Source of the DNA: Microcebus murinus
Taxonomy: Eukaryota; Chordata; Mammalia; Primates; Cheirogaleidae
Direction of reading: 5' to 3'
DNA: 64,000 nucleotides
Assembly: GCF_040939455.1 (NCBI RefSeq)
Contig: NC_134106.1
Location: 73,105,001 to 73,169,000, forward strand
Shown here: positions 11,210-22,010 of the stretch, one piece after another
Position numbering within the stretch: the stretch's first letter is position 1
How the letters are laid out: each line of letters starts with the position of its first letter
Notes under the pieces: model-generated
What the model was told of the DNA's origin: nothing
Databases searched by the model: none
The model's input: only the letters and a program-made list of their open reading frames with translations
Translations under genes and position numbers: made by a program

Positions 11210-12190
11210 GATAGGAAATAAAACAGAAATATCACCCATGTAATCTATTGTCTTCCAAGTAGAGTCAGGGCTTTTGAAGACAAATATGTACAAGAAAAAT
11301 ATTCGAAGAAGTCATAGGTCTTAATAATAAAACCAAATGAGAGCATTTGGAAAATCTTTCTTGAGAAAGATGGGGCACACCTATAACCAACGCCATTGTT
11401 TTCCTTTGTCCTCTTACTCATTGATATACTGTGTCCACAGTTCCAGATGGTGTGTGAAGATACATCAGCTCAATCCTGTCTTTGGAGCCAGGAGGTGGCT
11501 GTGAATATGAGTAAATGTGGGTCTGACTTACACGTCTATAAGTCCATGGCCGCTGGCCTGGGGAGGACATGCAGGTGGTGACCTTTCTCCCACCTTGATG
11601 AGGACACTTTGATCCCTGTCCTCCAGATGCCCTTCAACGACCAGACCATAGTCTGTTCACCTGGTCCTCATTCCTTTTTTTTTTTTCTACAGAGACCTTC
11701 CCTCTCACATTTCTGTCTAACTTGTAATTTATTTTAGATTCATTTCCCCAGATGTACGCTCTACTCTGTGGACACTGTGACAGAGGGAACTGTTTTTCAG
11801 CTAAATACCTTAGGAGTTTCCATGGGTGTTATTTGCTCTATGTCCACAGGGGTCTGCTAGACGAATGGGCTGCAAGAAGAGGTGTAAAATGATTGCTGGA
11901 AGAAAAGCGTGAGCTACAAAATGAAATGAGGAAGGGGTGACAATCATCATCACCATCATCATGATCATCATTGTCAAGCCAGAATCAGTCTGCGGTCCTG
12001 GGCACTGTTATCAGCACACACCAGACCCTTCTGGGGTCAGGGTTGCGCATGTGCCCCCTCTTGTGGTCAAGTGTGGGAGAATCCTGAGGGTTTTCCCTGT
12101 GACCTGACATTGCCATTTCTGGAGTGATGAGTAAGTTCTTTCCTGCATATTTTCATCCATGTTTTCTTGTGGTGCGTATCACAAATAATA
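11210..12190. other. 5' side of the Vk3 relic, no gene recognised
   Basis: Expected to hold the Vk3 leader and octamer, but I see neither. A short imperfect ATC/ATG trinucleotide run lies at 11940-11972. Nothing else stands out. Confidence 0.5.
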
Positions 12191-12194
12191 AGAA

Positions 12195-13636
12195 ATCAAG
12201 ACCAAATAACCTAAAGCTCCACAGAAGCTCTACTAACATTTTCCAAATTTCGGATTGGCAGAGATTCTGACTTGGCCATGCCAGAGGGACTCTACTGGGG
12301 AAGAGAAGCCACCTGAGCTTCAGCAGGTGGGTGGAGCTGCCCTAATAGATTAGACACAATCTGAGCCTTAAGCCTCACACTGGATTTTCCTTGGGACATT
12401 TGATGAGGTCTGGGATGGGAAAGGTGACTGCATGGATGAGCCAACAAGACCACCGAAACCTCCCACATTCTCATGGGTTGGCCTTTCATAATGCTGCCCT
12501 GACTGTCCCCTAGCTTTGTCTGAGACATGACTCTTGGCACCCCACATTGCAGCTCCTGCTGACCTTCCAGCCCCAGCTCCACATTCCCTTCCTCCCAACT
12601 ACCTGGTCTCTTCTGAAAGACCCTTTTCCCAACAGGGATCAAATGAGACCACTCATTCCGAGGCATATAATGAGGGTAGATTACACCATTGGAAACCTAC
12701 CTACACCTCCTCTACTGGGTTCACGAGGAATGAGTCATATGACCTAAGGGTCATTTGGAAAGGAGCTTCACTCACCCTTCCAACCCTAAAGCACTAGAAT
12801 CCTGCCACATGTGCCATTTCCCTGGGAACTTGCAGTAGCATCAGGACAGAGAATTCACCTCTAGGCAGGGCTCCCTTTGACTCTGGGATTCCTCCCAGAG
12901 AACACATCTGAGCTATTATCTGTGCTCATATCTCAGCCCCAACCCCGCCAACAGCAACATTCTAAATATGAGCCACAGAGCTGGGCCCTGTGCCAACAGC
13001 TCACCTCTATTCACTTTCTGATTTACTTCCTCTGCCCAAAGTCTCAACATTCTTCTTTGGCAGAGAGAAATACTTGGCTTTCACAGTGATATGGTTTGGA
13101 TATTTGGCCCCTTCAACACATGTTGAAATTTGATCCCCAGTGTTTGAGGTGGGATTGGTTTTAGAGTTTTGGGTCATCAGGACAGCATCCTCTTGAAAGG
13201 CTTGGCCCTGCATGGGATGAGTGACTTCTCACTTGTTGGGTCATATAAGAGCTGGTTGTGTAAAACAGGCTGCCACCACCTCCTCCCTCTCTTTGTCTGT
13301 GTTTCAGCCCATGAAGTGCTTGCTGCCCCTTCAGCTTCTACCTGGATCAGAAGCTGCCAGCAATCCTGCCCAGAAGTACATGCTGGAGCCACACTCCTTA
13401 TGCAGTCAGCACATCCATTAACCAAATAAATCTCTTTTATGTTTGAATTACCCGGCTTCAGGTATTTCCTTTATGGCACCATGAAATGGATTAACACACA
13501 CGGGACCTGTATTTATACAAATTCAGTTTAATATAGCAGACTATGCTCTCTCATTCATCCAGTGCTTTTGGTTGCATTTTAAAATGTAGCATTGGAATTC
13601 AGAAAAACAACTTTTTTGTTCATTTTTACGTGTTTT
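12195..13636. repeat. Duplicon C, copy C0 (Vk1-upstream-like flank plus LTR)
   Basis: Resembles 51.1-52.6 kb throughout. Its first part ('TGACTCTTGGCACCCCACATT', 'GAGACCACTCATTCCGAGG', 'AGCCACAGAGCTGGGCCCTG') is a diverged version of the flank upstream of the Vk1 genes (20.6-21.1, 34.3-34.9, 61.5-62.0 kb). It therefore probably once stood upstream of a Vk1-type gene; no Vk1 exon remains next to it. It stops abruptly at 13636, where the GC-rich segment begins. Confidence 0.7.
13087..13498 (+). mobile_element. MaLR LTR, MSTA/MSTB-type
   Basis: Starts TGATATGGTTTGGATATTTG and ends ATGAAATGGATTAACACA. In between are 'TGTTGAAATTTGATCCCCAG', 'GTGACTTCTCACTTGTTGGG', 'AGCTGGTTGTGTAAAACAGG' and the poly-A signal part 'CCAAATAAATCTCTTTTATG'. 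This is a solo LTR of the non-autonomous MaLR class, with no internal sequence. Its twin is at 52076-52490. Confidence 0.85.
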
Positions 13637-14085
13637 TGCACTGAAGCTCATCAGTGGTAGCAGGTGATATCACAACACACTAGTGTCCCCTCCCGGTGGC
13701 ATCACTGAGCAGCTGTGCAGCCATGTGGGCAGCAGGGAACCTGAGTGGCTGCTCCAGGGAGGACGAGGCAGCCACTGCCTGGAGGGTCTGTGGGTGTGAG
13801 AGCCCTGAGTGGGGAGGAGGAAGAGGCTCTGGGACGCTGTCCGAGAGGGCCCTGTCGCCTGCTACAGAAGAGGAACCGGTGCCCATTGATGAGGCCTCTG
13901 TGTTCCGTCCCCAAGGCTCTGCAGCCGCCTCCACCTGCGCCAGCCTGGCTTGGACTCGTCCTCTGGGCACAGCTGCTGCTCCTGCCACAGCGACAGGCTG
14001 AGCCTCCTGGGAGGTTTGTGATTGGGGCCGTCACTGTGCAGGGCCTGTCATGTCCTTCTCACAGGAGTGTGTGAGTGTCCCCAGG
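13637..14085. other. GC-rich duplicated segment of unknown origin
   Basis: A sharply GC-rich block in an AT-rich setting, almost identical to 54566-55010; its last part also occurs at 27723-27840. Long frames are open on both strands (109-110 codons), but they overlap each other and carry low-complexity Pro/Leu/Ser sequence, so I do not call a gene. It ends in an RSS-like motif (see 14011-14038). Origin not recognised. Confidence 0.6.
14011..14038 (-). promoter_or_regulatory. Orphan RSS-like motif
   Basis: Minus strand: perfect heptamer CACAGTG (14032-14038), then either a 12-bp spacer and a weak nonamer ACAAACCTC, or a 10-bp spacer and the better nonamer TCACAAACC. The block resembles the Vk2 3' flank (GGGAGGTTTGTG...GGGGC) with two spacer bases lost. 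No V exon adjoins it. Repeated at 27774-27801 and 54942-54969. Confidence 0.45.
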
Positions 14086-15394
14086 ATCCTCATGGGTGAC
14101 TGCAAGAGAGAAATCAGTCGGATTTTGTTGAGACACATATCTGTGCTTTTGATTGAATTTTGTAGATTTTTTATTCTTCGTTTTACAAACTGTTTTCTAT
14201 AAACCATTTTTCTTTGTTTTCGGACTTTTTGGTTAAGAATACAATTATAATTACACTATCGCTGGTCTCCACCTGGTGATTGTGGGAGTGAAATCAGTAG
14301 TTTTTTGATTGGATGTGTCCCCACTTGTGAAGAAGGTACATGTAGAAAAATAGTCTGAAGAATTGTCATTGTCTGGATGTGTTAAAAACTGGGTGCTATA
14401 AACCATGTTCTTCGTTTCTGTTTTGTTCTTTTCATATTTTGACTGAAGAATACATGTTTAATTGCACTTACCCTGGAATGCATTTTCATAAAATGGACAA
14501 TCATTTCTGATGAACAGGTGATTTGACCATATTTCACCTCTGCTATATAAATAACACACTCCCATAGCTGCAGTCTTTCCTTAGTCTGAAAATTCTTACC
14601 TTTTGGGAAAGAAAAACTCACATTATTCTGTGTTATTTCAGTGGTATATGAGGTAAGTTTTATGAAATATGTGTTCTAGGGTGATAGTTTCTTTTTAAAA
14701 CGCAACTTTGGAAATGTCAAGAATGAACTTTGTCTATTAGCAAGAGGCAACTGAAGCAAATAAAAGAGTTTTAGCATTTTAGTCTTCAATCTTCCACCAT
14801 GAATTTACAAAAGTCTATTTGGAGGCTTAAAAACCAGGATTTTTACTTGTCCTCAGCCAGCTGCTACTGTGGTCCAATTGTGAACAATGGTCTCACCACT
14901 ATCTTTATGGAGGTGAGTAGTGAAAGGAGAAGAAGGAATTTGGGAAACTTGGAATGTACCAATTTCTGATTTTTACCAAATATTATATTCTTAAAAATAC
15001 ATAAAACTGGTAAACATCAGGATATATTCAACACGTAGTACTGCAAATCTATATTCTTTGGCTATTTTGGTGACTGTGTCATATTGAAAATTGTAGGGAA
15101 AGCAGGAAGATGAGGATGAGATTTCACTTGGCTCTCCCTCCAGTCATGTCTCATTACTCAGAAGGCACTCAGTTCATTTTTACTTTTCTGCTACTTAAGC
15201 CATGCCAATGCTGTTGCAGCTAACAGGGCTACTAGTAGTTTTTGCCTGACATATAGACAAGGAACGAATTAACAGGGACCTCGAAAGAAATCTGTTGCCC
15301 TGAGGTCTCCAACACCTCCTCTTCTACAGCCAGAGATTCTGCTGAGCTGTCAGCAGGCAACACATTTGGGCAGCTGGGCCACCCCAAGCATGGA

Positions 15395-15422
15395 GGTTTG
15401 TGTTCGGGGCTGTACCACTGTG
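15395..15422 (-). promoter_or_regulatory. 12-RSS of Vk2 gene at 15423
   Basis: Minus strand: CACAGTG (15416-15422), 12-bp spacer (15404-15415), nonamer ACACAAACC (15395-15403). Intact. Confidence 0.95.
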
Positions 15423-16179
15423 TGATGAATCTTTGTACTTTGAGCACAGTAATACACTCCCACATCCTCAGCCTCCACCCTGCTGATTTTCAGTGTGAAA
15501 TCTGTCCCTGACCCACTGCCACTAAACCTGTCTGAGACCCCATTGTCCCCGTTGGAAACCTTATAAATCAGGCGTTTTGGTGGTTGGCCTGGCTTTTGCA
15601 GGACCCAATTCAAATAGGTGTTTCCATCACTGTCTTGGATACTCTCACTGGCCCTGCAAGAGATAGAGGCCAACTCTCCAGGGGTGACAGGCAGGGACAG
15701 GGGAGTCTGGGTCATCACAACATCACCACTGGATCCTGAAATAACAAGAGAGAAGTGCAAGCTTATAAACACACATTAGAGGCATTTTCATAAGTTGCTT
15801 TTGATAATTATTTTAGTCTAAATTTTTTGTGTGCTCTATGTTTAGATTCATATTCCCCAAGTATACAGTTTTATAAAAGAATGGATATTTTCAAAGCCCA
15901 AGGGAGCCAATAGAATTCATTTATACCGTTCCCCTCTTTTTGTCTGAAAGTCTTCACGAGACCACGGGCCCTGCTCTTTCTAGAATCTTCCTCAATGTCT
16001 CAGATGTAAATGTGCCATGTCCCATCGTGGAGAACAAGACATGCACAAATAACACATGCACAGAGCAACGTGGGGCCCCACAGCTCACTCTCCCACTCTG
16101 TCCTCCTTCCTCATCTCCTTCTGTCCTTACCAGGGACCCAGAGCACCAGCAGCCCCAGGAGCTGAGCAGGGAGCCGCAT
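15423..16179 (-). CDS. IGKV2: Germline Ig kappa V segment, Vk2-like, coding part intact, promoter interrupted
   Basis: Leader exon 16131-16179 encodes [17 protein letters not shown]; donor GTAAGG; 395-bp intron; acceptor TTATTTCAG; V exon 15423-15735. The mature chain begins [23 protein letters not shown]1 is [19 protein letters not shown]2 KVSNGDN, germline CDR3 AQSTKIH plus two bases. Both Cys and the FR2 Trp are present. Compared with its B-unit sisters (29318, 56481) CDR3 is quite different and lacks the usual proline. An Alu monomer sits between the leader ATG and the octamer, so the gene may be poorly transcribed. Coding capacity is sound; expression is doubtful. Confidence 0.9.
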
Positions 16180-16235
16180 TTTGAGAAGTTGGACTGAGGA
16201 GTCCTGGTCCGCCCAGGCAAGATTAGATTTGAGCT

Positions 16236-16365
16236 TTTTTTTTTTTTTGTAGAGACGGGGTCTCGCTCTTGCTCAGGCTGGTCTCGAACTCCTGACCTTG
16301 AGCAATCCGCCCGCCTCGGCCTCCCATAGTGCTAGGATTACAGGCGTGAGCCACCGCGCCCGGCC
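16236..16365 (-). mobile_element. Alu monomer (left-arm type) inserted in a Vk2 promoter
   Basis: In reverse it runs from GGCCGGGCGCGGTGGCTCAC (16346-16365) through the left-arm body ('GTCAGGAGTTCGAGACCAGC', 'GAGCAAGAGCGAGACCCCG') to a T run on the plus strand (16236-16248). Target site duplications TAGATTTGAGCTTTT flank it (about 16224-16238 and 16367-16381). The equivalent sites in the sister genes (about 30.13 kb and 57.29 kb) have no insert. About 28 bp present in the sisters just before the octamer are also missing here. Confidence 0.93.
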
Positions 16366-16395
16366 CTAGATTTGAGCTTTTATGGAGGGGACAGT

Positions 16396-16403
16396 ATGCA
16401 AAT
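16396..16403 (-). promoter_or_regulatory. Octamer ATTTGCAT, displaced
   Basis: Intact ATTTGCAT, but 216 bp upstream of the ATG instead of 97-99 bp as in all other Vk2 genes of the window, because of the Alu insertion. Confidence 0.88.
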
Positions 16404-19400
16404 GCCCTGGTCGGTGCAGTGGTGTGGAAGGAGCCAACAGGAGCGTGGGGGCGTCTCTTGTAAGCAAAGTAACAGAAAACGTTCTCTTTGGTTGGAGGGA
16501 AACTAACGGAGGAAAAAATCTATTTAGCTCCAGTAGGAGAAAGAAATATTATAATTGTTCCTTCCTTTTCCTCCACGTTTTATAATAGTTCTTCAGCATT
16601 TTCCCAGACACATTATGCTTTTCTTTTATGAGGTTGATTTTCCATAAATATTTGATGAATTATTTTTTTAACTTGCTTGTATAGTAGATACTAGGTTTGG
16701 TCTTCTCTATTTATTAATTGAGATAAAACAAATAAAGGGTAGAAATATTAAATGTACAATTAATAACGTTTATGCATATTTAGTATGGAAACGAAGCTAT
16801 AGAATATTTCGCAATCCCCAGATGCTTCCATCATGCACATTCCCTGTCAGTCACTGCTCCACTGTCCCAAGCAGGGTGACCGTCCTTCTGACATCTGTCA
16901 CAAGTATGTCTCTTCCTGAAGTTGAATGTCATATGTTTAAAGTAAATATTTTATTGTTGTTTCTAGTTTCTTTCTTATTTCCTGCCTGTTTTTGAGGCTT
17001 TCATGCTTTCCTGTGGATTCAGGTTGTTGTCTGTTTTCATTTCCTGTAAATCTGAAGAATTTACTCTTAAATTTCTTGCAGAGCATGTCTGAAAGTAATC
17101 ATTTCTCTTCATTTGTGTTTATCAAGAGTATGTTTTTACTTTGTCTTTATTTTTGAAGACAAAATAAATGAAAGGAAAAGAGTTTAACTGGTTTAGGGGA
17201 ACTGTAGATTTGTAGAGAGTGGCTTTATAGTTTCAGGAGTCAGAACAGAAGTTTTCAAAACTGTCGAGGAGAAGAGTGCCTGAGTCTGTGCTGGGGGGTG
17301 TACTGAGCGCATCCGAGTGGAGAGGAGATTAGAGGACCATCGCAGGAAGAGTCCTTTGCCTGCACAGACAGCAACATCTGACTTCTGGGAAATGAGATCA
17401 GTAGCTGAGGAGTCAGAGCCGGGTCCCGCTCCTCTGTGTCACTGTGGTCATCTGTGCACACACACTCCTGGGGACAATTGAGTGTTCCTCTTTGTGGCAG
17501 CTTCAGGACCCTTGGGAAAGGTGGCTAAGCACCAAATGAAGGCATATTTGCAAAGTAAAGTTCTGATCCACTCTTCACTCTAATATGATTCAATCATGTA
17601 CCACGGTGTAGAAAGACAGAAATGAATCCAGAGGCTTCTATTTTGTTCCTAGCAGGCATGTGCCACACAACATCTCACTGACTCTAGGTAATTAGTAAGA
17701 CAGGAAAACACAGATTATACTCTGTGAACTTCACAGAAATTCTACAATCAGGCTGAGCTAACAGCTTTTACTGACCCCATCACCTGGGCTAAAGCTGACC
17801 AATAGAATATTTACACATACCGCTATATAGTTTTAACTTAATAGATCCTCCTCAGCCTCAGCAGCGCAGACATGACAAGATATATTAAATTAAAACTAAT
17901 GACCTACATGTGACCATTTAGTACTCCATTTAGAAATATATTAAGAAGAAATTAAAACAACATAATATTTGAATAAAAACAGTGAAATGTGCCTCATTTA
18001 TGGAAAATGTACATATAGGAGATAAATCCCTTAAAATTCCATGGCTAGTAACACTGAGCAATTATCTTCATGTTCGTGGGTGTTCATGTTAACAATCGTC
18101 TGGCTGATCAAGGTGGTCAGCAGGGTGGTTCTACTGCAGGACACTGAGCTCGTCTCCAGCCTTTGGATTGTGTTTGATGCGGAGGCAAGATAGTGCCCAC
18201 TCAAGGCAGAGCGTCTGTAGGGCAAAGTAGTAGGACTGAACAACATCCCCAAAGCAGGCTAAGCAGGCAAATGTAAGTCCAATCATCTCTAAACAGAGAT
18301 GCATACAATTTTAATCTATTGTTTTACTTTATTAATTTATGGTCTCTAAAATATTTACTGCATTTAATTTTCAAGGTAATTGTGCATAGAAAAATAATTA
18401 GGTTTTTCATAATTTTTATGTATACAATTAAAAATACTTTTCATATGTAATTTTCCATTAAATAGAAATGAAGCTAGGTGTATTTTCAACATGAGGCTTT
18501 CTCCATTGGGAAAAGGAATATCTTTAGCCAAAGGTAAACGTCCTTGAGCACATAGCTTCTTAAAACTTCTGTAGATTATCTGTCAAGTGGTAAAAATGAA
18601 GATGGGCATCCACTTTGTCTAAGATGCATTTGCTACTTTGTGTGTAACATGCTCACAGTGATGTTGATGATTCAACTGGCATCGGGACAAATGTTGAGAA
18701 GCAAAGTTTTAATATCAAGGAAAAATTATACCATATGGACCTTTAGCTTTTCTTGTTTGCTTAGTCAAGAAAGGTTTTTCATTTGTTTGTTAATGGTTGC
18801 CATAGATTCTAGGCTATTTTCTCATCTTTCAGTTTACTCTGTGACTCAAGAAAAATTGCTTTCAATGATCCCATACTGGCTACTAATGTATGGAAGCACA
18901 TTCAAGCATATTCTGAGGCCATCCCATACCTGAAAAGATCTGAGATTTGGGCAAATATTGACTTTATGTGGCTGTCAGAATTCAATCCCAACACCACTAC
19001 CATTTCTGGAAGCACTTTTCCCAAACCTGCTTTCCTCTCTGTGGTTTCTTGTAGAGCTACCCAATGAGGCACCCTCCTATTATATTTGAATGTCAGAAGA
19101 GGATGATTCAATATTCATTGACACCTACAGGCAGACACCTGGACAAACTGAGGAGTGGAGGATCCCCTGGTGACGAGCTGCATCAGCTGAGAACATCAGC
19201 ACCCCCACCTTTGAGCCTCCAAGACTGGTCTGAGGACCACATGGCCAGGCAGCTCATAACATCGGTGGCAGAGAGACTCTGGCTACTGTCAGACCACCAG
19301 AGAGTCCCCTGTTTCTAGCATCAGCTTCCCTGACTACCCTACACCCAGGCTTGTACTTCCAATTCTAATTTCCTGTATTAAAACAATTCTTGCTTCAAAT

Positions 19401-19694
19401 CTGTAGAGTGGCTTGTATTTTGCTGTATGAATCCTGACTGATGCCATAAAAGAGGCTCCTCAGGTATCATAATTGTGGTCCATTATTAACTCCAGAGAGG
19501 CTTTGTCGTGTCTGCACTGCTGAGGCTGAGGAGGAAGAGTTAGAACACCGAGGAGCCTCCCTGGCCCTGTCTATCAAAACCTTCACAGCTTGGCTGTCTC
19601 TAAGAAAAGCTCTGGGCAGATGGAGGCACCGGGAGGTGCAGCTCCAGGAGGAGCAGCTGGGGCAGCCCCGCCTCCCACATCTGCTTCCCTGGGG
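16404..19694. other. Intergenic between Vk2 and Vk1 (unit B1)
   Basis: Present in all three B units (compare 30.2-33.4 and 57.4-60.6 kb). Plus-strand frames near 18640-18933 and 19064-19318 belong to a stretch ('CATATTCTGAGGCCATC', 'CAGAGAGACTCTGGCTACTG', ending 'CTTGTATTTTGCTGTATGAA') that may be an old LTR or other repeat I cannot name. Frames are broken differently in each copy, so I do not call a gene. Confidence 0.5.
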
Positions 19695-19722
19695 GGTTTT
19701 TGTTCAGCCTTGTAACACTGTG
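19695..19722 (-). promoter_or_regulatory. 12-RSS of Vk1 gene at 19723 (consensus)
   Basis: Heptamer CACAGTG (19716-19722), 12-bp spacer, nonamer ACAAAAACC (19695-19703). Both elements are the exact consensus, stronger than the Vk2 RSSs, whose nonamer is ACACAAACC. Confidence 0.95.
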
Positions 19723-20192
19723 TGAGGGAAACTATAACCCTGATGACAGTAATATGTTGCAGCATCATCAGTCTCCAGGCCTCTAATGGTGAGAGAATAA
19801 TCTGTCCCAGACCCACTGCCACTGAACCTTGATGAGACCCCGGGGTACAAGTTGGATGCTCCATAGATCAGGGGCTTAGGAGGTTTCCCTGGTTTGTGCT
19901 GGTACCAGGCTAAACTATTATAAATGCCCTGACTGGCCCGGCAAGAGATGGTGACTGTTTCTCCTGGAGATGCAGACACGGAGGATGGAGACTGGGTCAT
20001 CAGGATGTCACACCTGGTACCTGAGATTGGAAACATAAAAACAAACATTCATATAATTAATCATATTATAAGAAGACCTCCCTGAGGCAGTACTGAGCAC
20101 ACTGGCTGAGAACATTCCTGGTGTTGTCCCTCCTTACCTGGGAGGCAGAGCAGCAAGAGCCCCAGGAGCTGAGTGGGGACCCTCATGTCCAT
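19723..20192 (-). CDS. IGKV1: Germline Ig kappa V segment, Vk1-like, apparently functional
   Basis: Leader exon 20138-20192 encodes [19 protein letters not shown], nearly the human Vk1 leader. Donor GTAAGG, 117-bp intron, acceptor CCAATCTCAG, V exon 19723-20020 (298 bp) starting [23 protein letters not shown]1 is [14 protein letters not shown]2 GASNLYP, CDR3 HQGYSFP. Cys of ISC, Trp of AWYQHKPG and Cys of TYYC are present. FR3 has [20 protein letters not shown] followed by TDDAATYYC, which differs from the human QPEDFATYYC and is shared by all three Vk1 genes here. Promoter octamer and RSS intact. Confidence 0.95.
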
Positions 20193-20277
20193 GCTGTGCC
20201 CTGACAGGGACTGACTCCTGCACAGGGTGTGACCAGCCTGTTGATAAGTCTGCAGGGCAGGGCTGTGCTGGGGGAAT

Positions 20278-20285
20278 ATGCAAAT
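20278..20285 (-). promoter_or_regulatory. Octamer ATTTGCAT, Vk1 promoter
   Basis: ATTTGCATAT on the minus strand, 85 bp upstream of the leader ATG. Confidence 0.9.
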
Positions 20286-20289
20286 CAGC

Positions 20290-21980
20290 AGGGGACAGGC
20301 AGGCTGGGCACAGCTGCAGGGCTGGCTCATCTCAGTGACTCAGGACAGGCCCAGTGTCCTCAGGTATGCTAGGTCAGACCAGGGCATCACAGATTCACCT
20401 GCAGACAATGTCTTTTTCCCTGGAGGACATTTTGATAAAAAGGAAATTCGGGGGCACCTATAGTTAAAACTTGAAATGGATGTGAAGACTACATGGAGTA
20501 ATATATTTCAAAGTTGTATGGGGCGTATGTGGCAGAATATCCTTATCTATAAAGAATATAAAGTCTTAGAGGGTGGGACTTTCAGGTATTCGATATACTG
20601 TCAGTTGTTTCCAGATGTGACTCTTGGGACACCACCACTGCATCTCCTGCTGACCTTCCCAGGCCCAGCTTAGCCTTCTGGTCCACAGCCCTTTCATCTA
20701 CCCACATGGTCTCTTCTGAGTGACCATCCTCTCCAGTGGGAGAACAAATGAGACCACTCATCCCCAGGTGTATATCAAGGGCAGATTCCATTTTTGGAAG
20801 GTCACCTATGTCCTCCTGGGTTAACTAGGAACGTGTGACATGACCAAAGGTGCATTTAGGCAGGAACCTCACAAACTCTTTCCTCACTAAATCCTCAGAG
20901 CCCTGTGTGATGTGCCACTCTCCGTGAGCTTGCAGTGGCACCTTAAGTGCCTGGCAGGTGTCCCTTCAGCTCTGTGATTCTTCCTGAGACAGACATCAGA
21001 GCTTCCATCTGGGTTCATATCTCACCCCCGACCCCACCAGCATTAACACCCCAACATATGAGCCACAGAGCCGTGCACTGTGCCTACAGCTGATCCCCAC
21101 CACTCGCTTCCTCTTCTGATTTACTTCCCATGCCCAAGGGTTTCATATTCTTCTTCTTCTTAAGATAACTATTGACTTACATAGTATCTTGCATTTATCA
21201 AAATTCCTTTGAATGTGTCATACTACACTCACTAATTAATTCATACTTTGTTCTTGTTTGCATATTTAAAAATGGAGCATTGGAATTCAGAAAACACCAT
21301 TCTTTACTTCAACCCATTTTGACTGAGAGTGTTGAAAGACTTCTGGAAGTAGACTTTCATTATTAAATAGATTTCTCAAAGTCTATCTATTAGTGAAGAA
21401 ACCAAGACTGTGAAATGTTATACTTGGCTACTCCCCTGAGAACAGTAGCATAAAGCCCTGGCCTGCTCTGGCCCTGGAGAGAGACGTGTGCTGAGAATAA
21501 GGGCACAAGTGGTGAAGGGGTAAAGAGAGAGGTCATCATCACCAAATAGTATCTGGCTGCATATAGACTAGTGACTGCTATGCCAAGGCATTACCAAAAA
21601 ATGTGACATTGTTTTGTTGTCATGAATCAGCTTTGATTGGTTGACTGCTAACCTAAATGAACGTAATTGACAAATGCATGCAAAGAAGAGAGGATTAAGA
21701 TCAGCTTCAGGTGAGAGGATGCAGTCAGCTCTCCCTTCTCTCCTGTCTGGTTGCTCAGAGGGCACTTGGACCCCTCTAATCTGCTGCAGGTTCTGCTATG
21801 CTCAGGCTGCCACAGTCGATGTGGCCCCACGTATGGTGCCTGAGCCAAGAACTCATGGTCCAGCTGCAACTTGTTCCCCTGAGGTCTCCAACATCTTCCT
21901 CTTACACAGATTCAGAGAATACATTGTGTCTGCTCCCCAGTGAAGGCACAAATATGGGAAGCTGGGACAATCCAAGAAGG
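20290..21980. other. Vk1 upstream flank (unit B1)
   Basis: Shared with 34.0-35.7 and 61.2-62.9 kb and, more distantly, with 12.2-13.1 and 51.1-52.1 kb. No exon seen. Short frames (for example 89 codons plus at 21674) are not conserved beyond the general copy identity. Confidence 0.55.
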
Positions 21981-21982
21981 GA

Positions 21983-22010
21983 GGATTTTGTTTGGGGCTG
22001 CACCACTGTG
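21983..22010 (-). promoter_or_regulatory. Intact 12-RSS on dead Vk2 (22011)
   Basis: CACAGTG (22004-22010), 12-bp spacer, nonamer ACAAAATCC (21983-21991). Confidence 0.9.

Noticed and set aside
12040..12065. Possible CTCF site (reverse CCACAAGAGGGGGCAC)
   Set aside because: The half-sites are out of register by two bases against the CTCF consensus.
13745..14074. 109-codon plus frame and overlapping 110-codon minus frame in the GC-rich block
   Set aside because: Both strands are open because GC-rich sequence has few stops. Neither shows a recognisable domain. Kept as a finding about the DNA block, not as genes.
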